A DNA stretch of 64,000 nucleotides, from NCBI RefSeq assembly GCF_030814135.1, contig NZ_JAUSUQ010000009.1:1-64000 (forward strand). Reading direction: 5' to 3'. The stretch's first letter is position 1, and every line of letters starts with the position of its first letter. The stretch comes from Caldalkalibacillus uzonensis. GTDB taxonomy: Bacteria > Bacillota > Bacilli > Caldalkalibacillales > Caldalkalibacillaceae. The translations under genes and the position numbers were made by a program. Under the pieces are notes generated by a model. That model was given only the letters and a program-made list of their open reading frames with translations. It was not told the DNA's origin and did not search any database. Below are positions 28,211 through 37,073 of the stretch, piece by piece.

Positions 28211-29950
28211 TCAGCCGGTAGGACAACCATCCTTGCTCATCCCCATATCTAAAGGAGGAGATAGGTAAAAACTTTGTCCTAACATGCAGCCAAAATCAAG
28301 GAGGATATGGATTTGTTGCTCATTTTCCACCCCTTCGGCTAAGGTTTGAATGTCCAATTTGCGGCACAAGGCAGTCACTGCTTCCACAATGACCTGTTTT
28401 TTAGCAGAACGATCCATCCCAGCGACCAAAGAGCGGTCTATCTTGACGTAATCTGGAGATAACTGATGCAAATAGGATAAAGAACTGTAACCGGTACCAA
28501 AATCATCAAGGGCAATGGAAATTCCCAGTTCTTTTAACCACCGAATATTACTCAGTGCTTGATCCATCTCACGCACCAATACCTGTTCAGTAATCTCCAC
28601 CTGCAACCGGCCCGGATCAAACTGGGTGTCTTTAAGCACCTTGAGGATCAGTTCAGGCAGATTAACCAGTTCCAAGGAGGCCATGGAAAGGTTTACAGCC
28701 AGCTTCATATTTGCATCATCAGCCAGATGACATTGTTTATATAGTAGACAACTGTGGCGCAATACCCACATGTCTACATCTACCATAAGCCCCAGCTCAG
28801 CAGCCACCGGCAAAAATTGCCCCGGGCTGAGTCGGCCATAGTGGGGATGATGCCAACGAATCAAAGCCTCCACACCTTGTATACGCCTGGATTTTAAATG
28901 ATATTGGGGTTGAAGGCTGATCGAAAACTGATCAGTGCGCAGCGCTTCTGCTAACTGATGCTCCAGTACAGCATCTAGGTAAATTTTGGTATACATGGAT
29001 TCTTCGTACCAGACATACATCTTTTTCTCCTTCTTGGCCTGGTACATGGCCAAATCGGCTTTTTTCAACAAGCTGTCCATATCCTGGCCATGGTCAGGAT
29101 ACCAACTGATACCAATATTAGCGCTCAAAACATACTCCCTATTATTAATTTGGACTGGCCTGCTTAATGATTCTTCTAAGGTGTTCAGGCAATCTTCAAT
29201 CTGGCTTCGCCCCTCTCCAGCTAGTACAACAAGAAACTCATCTCCCCCCATACGGGCCACCAGTTTTGCATCATGTAGAGCGGTTTGCAGCCGATGTGCT
29301 ACTTCCTTCAGAACCATATCCCCTGCATTGTGGCCAATCGTATCGTTTATATTTTTAAAGCGGGCAATATCCACAAACATAATCGCCAAACCATGACCAT
29401 ACTCCCTTGCTTCATCGATCAGCCCCCCAAAATTTTCATTTACATAGCGCCTATTGGTTAAGGCAGTCAATTCATCATGATAAGCAAGATATTGAATTTT
29501 CTGCTCCTGTTGTTTTAGGTCTGTAATGTCAGTACGGATGGATACATATTGATAGGGCGTTCCTTGTTCATCTAAGAAAGGGACAATAGTAGAGAACACC
29601 CAATAATAAGAACCGTCTTTGGCTTTATTTTTAATTTCTCCCCGCCATACTTTTCCACTGGCAATCGTTTGCCACATCTCCTTAAAAAAAGATTTGGGGT
29701 GGTACCCTGAGTTAATAATCCGATGAGTCTGGCCAATTAATTCCTCCCGACTGTATTGAGAGATCTCGCAAAAAGCTTCATTCACATAGGTGATTTTTCC
29801 TTGGCGGTCCGTTATAGCAACAATAGTGGATGCATCCAGTGCCCGTTGAATTGCTTGCAGTTCCCGTACGGCATCCTTCAATTGGGCTTGAAGCATTTCA
29901 TTCTTATTTTCATCAACTTTCTGTCCATCTTGCTTTTGAGGACGAGTCAT
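28211..29950 (-). CDS. PAS-GGDEF-EAL cyclic-di-GMP protein
   Basis: A 579-residue signalling protein. A short coiled coil leads into a PAS domain (about 35-160, AITDRQGKITYVNEAF, with the PAC-like end SIRTDITDLKQQEQ). A GGDEF domain follows with an intact MGGDEFLV motif near residue 240, then an EAL domain with intact GVEALIRWHHP, DDFGTGYSSLSYL and AEGVENEQQ. Both catalytic motifs are preserved, so it could make and degrade c-di-GMP, as many hybrids do; which dominates is unknown. There is no membrane segment. AAGGAG precedes the ATG at 29950. Confidence 0.93.
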   Translation of the reverse strand: MTRPQKQDGQKVDENKNEMLQAQLKDAVRELQAIQRALDASTIVAITDRQGKITYVNEAFCEISQYSREELIGQTHRIINSGYHPKSFFKEMWQTIASGKVWRGEIKNKAKDGSYYWVFSTIVPFLDEQGTPYQYVSIRTDITDLKQQEQKIQYLAYHDELTALTNRRYVNENFGGLIDEAREYGHGLAIMFVDIARFKNINDTIGHNAGDMVLKEVAHRLQTALHDAKLVARMGGDEFLVVLAGEGRSQIEDCLNTLEESLSRPVQINNREYVLSANIGISWYPDHGQDMDSLLKKADLAMYQAKKEKKMYVWYEESMYTKIYLDAVLEHQLAEALRTDQFSISLQPQYHLKSRRIQGVEALIRWHHPHYGRLSPGQFLPVAAELGLMVDVDMWVLRHSCLLYKQCHLADDANMKLAVNLSMASLELVNLPELILKVLKDTQFDPGRLQVEITEQVLVREMDQALSNIRWLKELGISIALDDFGTGYSSLSYLHQLSPDYVKIDRSLVAGMDRSAKKQVIVEAVTALCRKLDIQTLAEGVENEQQIHILLDFGCMLGQSFYLSPPLDMGMSKDGCPTG

Positions 29951-30162
29951 GTCTTTCACGCTCCTTGCAAGACAATTTATCCTCTGCAGGAAAAATACAA
30001 ACTGCGAATCACAATCACAAGTGTCCAAGGCATACGCATGTGGATTGTATTATAGGTTATTTGAATACAACTGTGATATCAGTCACTTGCAACGTGATTA
30101 AATGTGTCGGTATGGTAAAGGAATGGATTGCAAAACAAGGGCTGAGGTGACATGAAATACTG

Positions 30163-30191
30163 TTGACGATGGAAAATGATATCTCTATAAT
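30163..30191 (+). promoter_or_regulatory. Sigma-A promoter of codBA
   Basis: TTGACG (30163-30168), exactly 17 bases, then a perfect TATAAT (30186-30191). It reads into the PyrR-type leader. Confidence 0.85.
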
Positions 30192-30204
30192 AGAGTCTAG
30201 CTGA

Positions 30205-30345
30205 ATACTGGTACCTTTAAAAGCAGTCCTGTGAGGCTGACAAGGTAGTCGTGATGTAGAAACCATAAGGAAAACCTCGTGTTGAGGCGTGGCCTGTCCA
30301 GGCTTAACATGCCATAGGTATATTTTAGCGCATCTTTAGTGATCT
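30205..30345 (+). promoter_or_regulatory. PyrR-binding leader (anti-antiterminator) of codBA
   Basis: The segment AGTCCTGTGAGGCTGACAAG (30225-30244) matches the PyrR binding-loop consensus (a UCC-x-G-x-GAGGCU core), with ACCTT/AAGGT closing the stem. In Bacillus pyr operons, UMP/UTP-bound PyrR stabilises this loop so that the downstream terminator forms. Here it lies between a strong promoter and a strong terminator ahead of cytosine permease and deaminase, so pyrimidine excess should shut off cytosine salvage. Confidence 0.8.
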
Positions 30346-30359
30346 GGTTTCTTGATATG

Positions 30360-30399
30360 AAGCTTCTTGTCAGCACTTTGCTGATAAGAAGCTTTTTTT
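30360..30399 (+). terminator. Attenuator terminator before codB
   Basis: A 16-base arm starting AAGCTTCTTGTCAGCA pairs with TGCTGATAAGAAGCTT across a three-base loop (one mismatch), followed by a run of T. It is the regulated terminator of the PyrR leader. Confidence 0.88.
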
Positions 30400-30462
30400 C
30401 ATGGTACCAGGTTCGGTCTATCAATGTCCTACATGAACAAAATCACGTGAAGGAGTGGTACC

Positions 30463-31731
30463 ATGATCAAAAAAGCAGTACACGACCATGACTTTGCTCT
30501 TCAGGCAGTCCCTCAAGCTAATCGCAGGGGATTCTGGCAGATGTTCGTCGTCATGATGGGCTTTACCTTCTTCTCGGCCAGCATGTGGTCTGGCGGAACA
30601 TTGGGGACCGGATTAACGTTCAACCAATTTATTCTGGTTGTCTTGGCAGGCAATCTGGTCCTGGGTCTTTATACAGGGCTGTTAAGCTATATTGCTTCCC
30701 AAACGGGATTGTCTACACATTTACTTGCCCGCTATGCCTTTGGTGAAAAAGGATCCTATCTTGTATCTTTTATGCTTGGCGCCACTCAAGTGGGCTGGTT
30801 CGGAGTGGGCGTCGCCATGTTTGCCTTGCCTGTTCAAAAAGTGACTGGCATCAACGAATACCTGCTGATTGCCATCGCCGGTCTGTTGATGACCATCACC
30901 GCTTATTTTGGGTTTAAAGCATTGACTATCCTGAGCTTTATTGCTGTTCCATCCATCGCCATATTAGGCAGTTTTTCCGTTTTAAAAGCCACTGAAAGCA
31001 GCGGGGGACTTTCAGGACTGATGCAATATCAGCCGGTGGAAACACTGGCGCTGGCTACAGCCTTAACGATTTGTATCGGCTCCTTTATCAGCGGGGGAAC
31101 GCTGACACCCGATTTTGCCCGCTTTGCCCGAAGCAAACGCATCGCTGTCAGCACGACTGTTATGGCCTTCTTTATCGGTAACTCGCTCATGTTTATCTTC
31201 GGTGCCATCGGTGCGATGTCCTTGGGTGAAGCGGATGTATCAGAAGTGATGTTCTTGCAAGGGTTAATCATCCCGGCTATTATCATTCTGGGGCTCAATA
31301 TCTGGACGACCAATGACAATGCCCTGTACGCCTCGGGCTTGGGCTTTTCCAATATCACCAAGCTTCCAAAGCACAAGCTGGTTCTGTTTAACGGCGTTAT
31401 TGGGACTATTCTGGCCCTGTGGCTGTACAACAACTTTGTCGGCTGGCTCACTTTTCTGGGCTCTACCCTGCCGCCTGTCGGTGCCATTATTTTAGCCGAT
31501 TACTTCATTCTGAAGCGTAAACAATATGCGTTACTTGAACAGGCAAGCTTGAGACCGCTCCATTGGACGGCCATTCTGGCTTGGGGAATTGGGATTGTTG
31601 CTGCCCATACCTTACCCGGCATTCCGCCGCTTAATGCCATCGTGGCTTCAGCCTTAAGCTATTTGATCTTATCCATTGTGATGAATAAAGTTGATCTGCC
31701 ACTACCAAATAAGGCAAAGAAGGTGAGTTAA
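30463..31731 (+). CDS. codB: Cytosine permease
   Basis: NCS1-family cytosine transporter, 422 residues and about twelve helices. Recognisable segments are MWSGGTLGTGLTFNQF near 43-58, FGEKGSYLVSFMLGATQVGWFGVGV near 95-118, GTLTPDFARFARSK near 208-221 and TNDNALYASGLGFSN near 285-300. It imports cytosine with a cation. The ATG lies behind AAGGAGTGGTACC. The stop codon is immediately followed by the codA start, so the two form a salvage operon controlled by the upstream PyrR-type leader. Confidence 0.95.
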   Translation: MIKKAVHDHDFALQAVPQANRRGFWQMFVVMMGFTFFSASMWSGGTLGTGLTFNQFILVVLAGNLVLGLYTGLLSYIASQTGLSTHLLARYAFGEKGSYLVSFMLGATQVGWFGVGVAMFALPVQKVTGINEYLLIAIAGLLMTITAYFGFKALTILSFIAVPSIAILGSFSVLKATESSGGLSGLMQYQPVETLALATALTICIGSFISGGTLTPDFARFARSKRIAVSTTVMAFFIGNSLMFIFGAIGAMSLGEADVSEVMFLQGLIIPAIIILGLNIWTTNDNALYASGLGFSNITKLPKHKLVLFNGVIGTILALWLYNNFVGWLTFLGSTLPPVGAIILADYFILKRKQYALLEQASLRPLHWTAILAWGIGIVAAHTLPGIPPLNAIVASALSYLILSIVMNKVDLPLPNKAKKVS

Positions 31732-32991
31732 ATGTTTATTAAAAACGCAAAGCTAAAAGGGAAACAAGGCCTGTGGGATATCCTGATTGAGGAGGGGAGA
31801 ATCGCCAAAATTGAGCAGGGGCTTCAAGTGAAAAACAAAAAATTACTGGATGCGGAAGGGAGCCTAGTCCTTCCTCCTTTTGTTGAACCCCATATTCACC
31901 TGGATACGACCTTGACCGCAGGGGAACCCGAGTGGAATCAAAGTGGCACGTTGTTTGAAGGGATCCAACGCTGGGCGGAACGGAAAGCTTTTTTAACCCA
32001 TGAGGATGTGAAAACAAGAGCCAAAACAGCTTTAAAATGGCAAATCGCTCAAGGCATTCAATTCGTGAGGACACATGTGGATGTGACAGATCCTAACTTG
32101 ACTGCTCTGAAAGCGATGCTGGAAGTGAAGGAAGAAATGGCACCTTGGGTGGATCTGCAAATTGTAGCTTTTCCCCAGGAAGGGATTCTCTCTTATCCCA
32201 ATGGGGCTGAATTGTTGGAAGAAGCATTGCGGATGGGGGCAGATGTGGTTGGCGGCATTCCCCACTATGAATTTACCCGTGAGTATGGGGTTGAATCCCT
32301 AAAAGTCGTGTTTGAATTGGCGGAAAAATATGATAAGATGATTGATATTCACTGTGATGAAATAGACGATGAACAATCCCGCTTTATAGAAGTAGTTGCC
32401 GCTCTAGCCTACCAGCGCGGGATGGGAGAAAAGGTGACGGCCAGTCATACCACGGCCATGCACTCCTATAACGACGCTTATGCTTACAAGCTGTTTCGCT
32501 TGTTGAAGCTGGCCAATATGAACTTTGTGGCCAATCCTCTGGTAAACATCCACTTGCAGGGCCGCTTCGATAACTATCCCAAACGGCGGGGACTGACCCG
32601 GGTCAAAGAACTGCTGGAAGCAGGCCTTAATGTCTGCTTTGGACATGATGATATTGTGGATCCATGGTATCCTTTAGGTACGGGCAATATGTTGCAAGTT
32701 TTGCATATGGGTATCCACGTCTGTCAGTTAATGGGCTATGAGCAAATGAGAGACTCACTGGCCTTGATTACCACTAATAGTGCCAAAACACTTGGTATAG
32801 AGCACTATGGTGTTGAAGAAGGAAAACCAGGCAATTTCATCATTTTGGATGCACATGATGAGTATGATGCCATTCGCCGGCAAGCGGTGATTCGCTATTC
32901 CGTTCGCGAAGGACGCGTGATTGCTTCTACCACACCGCCCCGTGCCACACTGCCGGGGTTTGATGAGGAGACAATCACATTTCATAAATAA
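31732..32991 (+). CDS. codA: Cytosine deaminase
   Basis: Amidohydrolase-family deaminase converting cytosine to uracil and ammonia, 419 residues. Metal ligands are visible in [11 protein letters not shown] (HxH, about 51-54), [13 protein letters not shown] near 205-215 and [15 protein letters not shown] near 303-317, the last a CodA hallmark. The ATG directly follows the codB TAA with no gap. A GC-rich hairpin lies just after the stop. Confidence 0.95.
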   Translation: MFIKNAKLKGKQGLWDILIEEGRIAKIEQGLQVKNKKLLDAEGSLVLPPFVEPHIHLDTTLTAGEPEWNQSGTLFEGIQRWAERKAFLTHEDVKTRAKTALKWQIAQGIQFVRTHVDVTDPNLTALKAMLEVKEEMAPWVDLQIVAFPQEGILSYPNGAELLEEALRMGADVVGGIPHYEFTREYGVESLKVVFELAEKYDKMIDIHCDEIDDEQSRFIEVVAALAYQRGMGEKVTASHTTAMHSYNDAYAYKLFRLLKLANMNFVANPLVNIHLQGRFDNYPKRRGLTRVKELLEAGLNVCFGHDDIVDPWYPLGTGNMLQVLHMGIHVCQLMGYEQMRDSLALITTNSAKTLGIEHYGVEEGKPGNFIILDAHDEYDAIRRQAVIRYSVREGRVIASTTPPRATLPGFDEETITFHK

Positions 32992-33005
32992 TTACACATA
33001 AATAA

Positions 33006-33026
33006 AGGAGGCTTCATTGGCCTCCT
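33006..33026 (+). terminator. Hairpin after codA
   Basis: AGGAGGC and GCCTCCT pair around a seven-base loop 15 bases after the codA stop, followed by a moderately T-rich stretch. Probably the operon terminator. Confidence 0.55.
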
Positions 33027-33076
33027 CTTCATTTAAACTCGCTTTTTCAATATTTTTAAAAAAAGGGGGAACCTGC

Positions 33077-33526
33077 ATGAGTTGGACACTCAAACGGTTT
33101 GAGGAACTGTCAACCTATGAACTATATCGTATCTTACAAGAGCGAGTCAAAATTTTCGTCGTAGAACAAGAATGTCCCTACCCCGAAATCGATGGTCACG
33201 ACCTTAAAGCCTATCACCTGTATAAAGAGGACAATGAAGAGATTGCCGCCTATTTAAGAATCCTGCCCCCACACACTGTCTATCCAGAAGCTTCTATTGG
33301 CCGTGTGATCGTTAAAAAAGAACACCGGGGCAAAGGCTATGCCAAAGAGATGCTGGTGCAGGCGATCAACTTCATCCACCGCGAACTGGGTGAGTCAACC
33401 ATTAAAATCCAAGCCCAACATTACCTGGAACAATTTTACGGTTCCTTTGGCTTTAAAACCATTTCCGACGTGTACTTAGAGGATGGTATTCCCCATGTAG
33501 ATATGTTGCTTAAAATGCACACATAA
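33077..33526 (+). CDS. ElaA-type GNAT acetyltransferase
   Basis: GNAT-fold N-acetyltransferase of the ElaA subgroup, 149 residues. It starts MSWTLKRFEELS and contains RVKIFVVEQECPYPEIDGHD (about 24-43), typical of ElaA. The acetyl-CoA loop is RVIVKKEHRGKGYAKEML near 81-98. The longer frame from 33017 would start inside the codA terminator; AAGGGGGA precedes the ATG at 33077, which matches the family start. Substrate unknown. Confidence 0.88.
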   Translation: MSWTLKRFEELSTYELYRILQERVKIFVVEQECPYPEIDGHDLKAYHLYKEDNEEIAAYLRILPPHTVYPEASIGRVIVKKEHRGKGYAKEMLVQAINFIHRELGESTIKIQAQHYLEQFYGSFGFKTISDVYLEDGIPHVDMLLKMHT

Positions 33527-33600
33527 CCATTTATCGTAACGAATGTTCTCCACATGACATACAGTTTATTCAATAACGATGTCACCATGTAAAGGCTGCA

Positions 33601-34011
33601 TTAACTTTTGACCAGGTTCAATTGCCAGGAAACACCAAACTTATCCTGAACCCAACCATACTTTGCACTGAAGGGGTAGGTGGAAAGTGGCATGAGAACT
33701 GTACCATTCTCGGACAAATGCTCGAAAAGGCGGTCAATCTCTTCTTCTGTTTGACAAGTCACATAAAGCGAAATGGAAGGTGTAAAGGTAAAATCATGTT
33801 TGACGCTACTGTCTATGCACATAAAAACTTGCCCATTCAGTGAGAAAGTGGCTTGTAATACCGATCCCTCTTTACCTGCTTCATTTGGCCCATACCGCGT
33901 AATATCGATGATTTCCGAGTCCTCAAATAATGATACATAAAAATTCATTGCTTCTTCTGCTTGACCATCAAACATCAGAAACGTAGTGATTTTATGAGGG
34001 GTAGGTTTCAT
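33601..34011 (-). CDS. VOC-family (PhnB/glyoxalase-like) protein
   Basis: A 136-residue protein with the vicinal-oxygen-chelate fold of the PhnB / '3-demethylubiquinone methyltransferase-like' subgroup: ITTFLMFDGQAEEAMNFYVSLF at residues 8-29, then ISLYVTCQTEEEIDRLFEHLS, and the ending YGWVQDKFGVSWQLNL. Such proteins are dimeric metal-binding proteins, often of unknown substrate. AAGGAG stands before the ATG at 34011, favouring it over the upstream starts. Confidence 0.88.
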   Translation of the reverse strand: MKPTPHKITTFLMFDGQAEEAMNFYVSLFEDSEIIDITRYGPNEAGKEGSVLQATFSLNGQVFMCIDSSVKHDFTFTPSISLYVTCQTEEEIDRLFEHLSENGTVLMPLSTYPFSAKYGWVQDKFGVSWQLNLVKS

Positions 34012-34171
34012 TTCACATCTCTCCTTGATTTTCAAACTAGTAAAGTTTAGAACAACAAAGCTATCCCTTTCCGCTTCATCAGATTCATTCCTCTGCAAAT
34101 GATTAGAATTTTAATTAAAGAGAGCATACATGATAAGGAACGCTCAGTCAAGATCACTTATAGTATTATAG

Positions 34172-34200
34172 TTGCTTATTGAAAACCAATATGTTATGAT
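34172..34200 (+). promoter_or_regulatory. Candidate promoter of erm
   Basis: TTGCTT (34172-34177), 17 bases and TATGAT (34195-34200) lie about 40 bases before the leader peptide start. Confidence 0.5.
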
Positions 34201-34239
34201 TAATTTCAGTTCATTTATCATCATGTGGAGGGTTGTATT

Positions 34240-34281
34240 GTGCATTCTTGCAGACTAAGATTCCAACCTTTGAACAACTAA
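34240..34281 (+). CDS. Erm leader peptide (RLR class)
   Basis: A 13-residue open frame, GTG start seven bases after GGAGGG, reading M-H-S-C-R-L-R-F-Q-P-L-N-N. It closely resembles the ErmD/ErmK leader peptides of Bacillus (HSMRLRF core). The R-L-R motif is the one at which macrolide-bound ribosomes stall. Its end can pair with the following bases (TTGAACA with TGTTCAA), so stalling should change leader RNA folding and release transcription or translation of erm. Confidence 0.82.
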   Translation: MHSCRLRFQPLNN

Positions 34282-34628
34282 TTAAATATGTGTTCAAGGG
34301 TTCTGCCTGTGGCAGGTAACGGGATTAGTCTGCCTTTTTATAGAAAAACGAATTGTTTGGAATGGTATGTTTAATCCATATGAGAGATTGCTGTTAACAG
34401 GGGTAGAGCCAATCTACCCCTGTTGTGCATGTGACAAGATTGAACAGGATGACCAGTACGGCATCGCGCTCTTGCCTAATCGATAGGGGCTTGTTTGACT
34501 CATCCTGCATCTCATATGGTCCTGAAACAGCCATGCTGACGCAGTATCAATATGCCCATTAATTACCACACAGGCCATTAAGCCTGTGTTTTTTTATTTT
34601 ATACATCACATTAACGGAGGTATGGAGC
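34282..34628 (+). promoter_or_regulatory. Structured attenuation leader of erm
   Basis: About 350 bases between leader peptide and erm, full of mutually pairing segments: an 11-base-pair hairpin with arms ACAGGGGTAGA and TCTACCCCTGT (34397-34423); long-range arms CCATATGAGA and TCTCATATGG (about 34377 and 34509); and a terminator ACACAGGC/GCCTGTGT plus T-run (34568-34595). This matches ermK-style transcriptional attenuation, where a stalled ribosome on the leader peptide prevents the terminator. Confidence 0.75.
34568..34595 (+). terminator. Attenuator terminator before erm
   Basis: ACACAGGC, a six-base loop, GCCTGTGT and seven T. It ends 33 bases before the erm start. Confidence 0.8.
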
Positions 34629-35474
34629 ATGAATAAACAGAATAAGCGTCATCGGAGGGTGAGAAAATGTATTCACGGCCCCAACTTTCTGGGACAACAT
34701 TTTCTCCATAATAAAAAGGTGATTGAGCATTTGATCAATATGGCCCACATCAATGCTAAAGATACGGTGATTGAGATCGGGGCAGGTAAAGGAGCGATTA
34801 CGTTTTCTTTGGCGGAAAAGGCAGGGAAAGTGATTGCTATTGAATATGATACTGCCTTAGTTGAAACATTGCGCACAAAAGGGGAACAGTACGCCAACCT
34901 TCAGATCATCAATATGGATTTTTTAAATTATAAATTACCTCGTGAACCTTTTTCTGTTGTGGCTAACATTCCGTTTAGCATTACGACACCTATTTTAAAC
35001 AAGCTGTTAAATGACCCTGCCACACGCTTGCAACGTGCAGCACTCATAGTGGAAAAAAGAGCGGCTAAACGCTTTAGCACTTATCCCATAACGCGGCCCA
35101 ACATCCTAATATGGAGGATGTGGTTTGACTTTTGCGTGACCAGAGAGATCAAACGCACCTGTTTTTCCCCTCCCCCCGGGGTAGATACAGTTGTATTGGT
35201 AGTTAAAAAAAAGAAAAAGACCCATCTTTCTCCCAGCCGTTCTTCCCTATTTAGAAGACTGGCTGAGTATGGCTTGAGGTACCCTCAGCTGCCTTTGAAA
35301 TATGTTTTCAAAGATATTTTTACTGCCGAACAATTGAAGAGAATATGTCAAAACCTTTCCCTAAACCGGGAGTCACCTGTCTGTATGCTCAAAGAGCATG
35401 AATGGGGAATCATCTTTCACACCATGATGCAATTTGTGAACTCAAGCCGCTGGCCCAAACACCTTCGGCGGTGA
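34629..35474 (+). CDS. erm: Erm(D)-like 23S rRNA adenine N6-methyltransferase
   Basis: SAM-dependent methylase that modifies A2058 of 23S rRNA and gives macrolide-lincosamide-streptogramin B resistance. It has 281 residues. NFLGQHFLHNKKVIEHLI near residue 20, SAM motif VIEIGAGKGAIT near 50-61, and catalytic NIPFSITTPI near 115 are intact, with FSPPPGVDTVVLVV further on. The C-terminal LAEYGL...FNTM/FHTMMQFV and WPK segments are those of the Erm(D)/Erm(K)/Erm(34) group of Bacillus. GGAGG lies before the ATG. The inducible leader upstream supports a functional resistance gene. Confidence 0.92.
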   Translation: MNKQNKRHRRVRKCIHGPNFLGQHFLHNKKVIEHLINMAHINAKDTVIEIGAGKGAITFSLAEKAGKVIAIEYDTALVETLRTKGEQYANLQIINMDFLNYKLPREPFSVVANIPFSITTPILNKLLNDPATRLQRAALIVEKRAAKRFSTYPITRPNILIWRMWFDFCVTREIKRTCFSPPPGVDTVVLVVKKKKKTHLSPSRSSLFRRLAEYGLRYPQLPLKYVFKDIFTAEQLKRICQNLSLNRESPVCMLKEHEWGIIFHTMMQFVNSSRWPKHLRR

Positions 35475-35513
35475 TAATGTAAACAAAAGCTGTCTGTTAC
35501 CCCTTTAAGCACC

Positions 35514-36002
35514 GTGCGATGCATGGGATTTGCCAAGGATGCCATTCAGGTCGCAGCGAGAGATTACGAAGGGATCATATGGGCAGTGGCTAATTTGGCT
35601 GATATGCCTCTGTCAGACCACACCTGTAATATCATATTAAACATTCTCTCCCCTGCTAATGCTTCTGAATTTACACGTGTCTTATCAAACAACGGACTAT
35701 TGATCAAAGTGGTTCCAGGAAAAAGTTATTTACAAGAGTTGAGATATGCGCTGTATGGTCAGACACAATCAAGAACCGATACAGAGCGAAAGTTATCTGC
35801 TCATATGCCGGACAACTTCATGTTGGCAGACGTGCACAACATCAATTATCAAGTGACCGTAAAAAAAGATGCCCTGGACTCTCTGGTTTCCATGCCCCCA
35901 TTGTCTTGGGGGAGCAGTGAAGCCCATAAGCAAAAAGTGTTAAGCCTTGATCAACTTGAAATAACGGTGGACCTGAACATCTTAGCAGGAAAAAAGCAGT
36001 AA
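35514..36002 (+). pseudogene. 5'-truncated RlmA-type 23S rRNA guanine methyltransferase
   Basis: The 162 residues align with the C-terminal part of RlmA/TlrB-type guanine-N1 methyltransferases: AKDAIQVAARDYEGIIWAVANLADMPL matches the segment after SAM motif I, and IKVVPGKSYLQELRYALYG and MPPLSWG are typical. The N-terminal zinc finger and the SAM-binding glycine motif are absent, and no ribosome binding site precedes the GTG. It is a remnant starting 40 bases after erm. Confidence 0.75.
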
Positions 36003-36057
36003 ATTAATATTTGTGGATCAAACACTTCTAACATAGCTAACTTGTTAGATTAACACT

Positions 36058-36087
36058 TGACACGAAACCAATTGGTTTCATATTAAT
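36058..36087 (+). promoter_or_regulatory. Promoter with embedded palindromic operator
   Basis: TTGACA (36058-36063) and TATTAA (36082-36087) are separated by 18 bases that contain the perfect 16-base palindrome GAAACCAATTGGTTTC (36065-36080). This is a classic repressor-occluded promoter; the ArsR-family product two genes down is the obvious candidate repressor. Confidence 0.7.
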
Positions 36088-36103
36088 TAACAGGAGGTCT
36101 TGT

Positions 36104-36541
36104 ATGATGAAGGATCAGACACAGAACAGCTTACCGGATATATGCAAAACAACAGCGTTTAATGCTCCCATTGACAAAGTGTGGCAGACTGTTTCCACTT
36201 CAGAAGGTATAGCTGCTTGGTTTATGCCTAACGATTTTGTGGCAGAAGTAGGGCAAACATTTACTCTACAGACGCCGTTTGGCCCCACCCCTTGCAAAGT
36301 GCTTGAACTGGAACCGCCTCACCTCCTATCTTTTGCCTGGGGGGAATCTGGTTGGCAGGTCACGTTTGAATTACAGGCGCTGGGAGACAAAACCCAGTTT
36401 ACCCTTACCCATTCTGGCTGGGGGGCCGCTGATGAAGTGATCCCCACCACAGGTGAAAAACAATCCGTTGTACGTGACAGAATGGATAATGGGTGGGAAG
36501 GCATTGTTAATAACAATTTGGCCAAGGTGGTTGAAGGATAA
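36104..36541 (+). CDS. SRPBCC (AHSA1-like) protein
   Basis: A 145-residue START/Bet v1-like domain protein of the AHSA1 subgroup: [30 protein letters not shown] at the N-terminus and the terminal helix region [12 protein letters not shown]. Members bind hydrophobic ligands or protein partners. AGGAGG lies seven bases before the ATG. Its stop is immediately followed by the ATG of an ArsR-type regulator, a recurrent pairing. Confidence 0.88.
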   Translation: MMKDQTQNSLPDICKTTAFNAPIDKVWQTVSTSEGIAAWFMPNDFVAEVGQTFTLQTPFGPTPCKVLELEPPHLLSFAWGESGWQVTFELQALGDKTQFTLTHSGWGAADEVIPTTGEKQSVVRDRMDNGWEGIVNNNLAKVVEG

Positions 36542-36868
36542 ATGGGCACCCCTAAACATGATGTTTTTCAGGCCATTGCTGATCCGACGCGCCGCCGACT
36601 GATCAGACTTTTGGCAGAGCAGGAGTTGCCTGTGACAGAGATCAGCAAGCATTTTCCCATGAGTCGAACGGCCGTCTCCAAACATCTGCGCATTTTGAAC
36701 GAAGCTGGACTTGTTCAGAAGAAAAAAGCGGGGCGTGAAATACGCTACAAAACGCAACCTGATCCTCTGCTTGAAGTGAAGCGCTGGCTCGCTTATTATG
36801 ATCGTTTCTGGGATAACAAACTGGCCTCACTCAAATACCACCTTGAACAGGAGCAGAAGGAGGATTAA
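36542..36868 (+). CDS. ArsR-family transcriptional regulator
   Basis: A 108-residue winged-helix repressor ([29 protein letters not shown], recognition helix [23 protein letters not shown]). No metal-binding cysteine box is present, so it is probably one of the non-metal ArsR proteins paired with SRPBCC partners. It is fused head to tail with the upstream gene (no gap). The palindrome in the upstream promoter is a likely autoregulatory site. Confidence 0.9.
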   Translation: MGTPKHDVFQAIADPTRRRLIRLLAEQELPVTEISKHFPMSRTAVSKHLRILNEAGLVQKKKAGREIRYKTQPDPLLEVKRWLAYYDRFWDNKLASLKYHLEQEQKED

Positions 36869-36924
36869 CAGCTAAAAGATCCGTCTTGAGACCGATACAA
36901 AAACCATCTGAGGACTGTTACGCA

Positions 36925-37017
36925 GTGTACCGGGGGAAGGTGCTTGGGTTGCTAGGACCGAACGGGGCAGGAAAAACGTCCACAATTAAGATGATTTGCG
37001 AACTATTGATGCACTAA
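36925..37017 (+). pseudogene. Fragment of an ABC transporter ATPase (Walker A region)
   Basis: The bases encode [20 protein letters not shown] followed by ICELLMH and a stop. This is the Walker A segment of an ABC-2 type ATPase with nothing of the rest of the domain. It lies 56 bases after the ArsR gene and is followed by a terminator. Confidence 0.75.
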
Positions 37018-37052
37018 AGCCCTTTAACCAGTTTGTGGCTAAAGGGCTTTAG
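37014..37052 (+). terminator. Terminator after the ABC fragment
   Basis: Seventeen-base arms starting CTAAAGCCCTTTA and ending TAAAGGGCTTTAG pair around a five-base loop, then GCTTTCATT. It probably ends the SRPBCC-arsR transcript. Confidence 0.65.
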
Positions 37053-37073
37053 CTTTCATTAACAGGACTATAC

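Noticed and set aside
34568..34595. Ordinary terminator of the upstream VOC gene
   Set aside because: The VOC gene is on the opposite strand; the hairpin lies between the erm leader peptide and erm in the same direction and fits attenuation.
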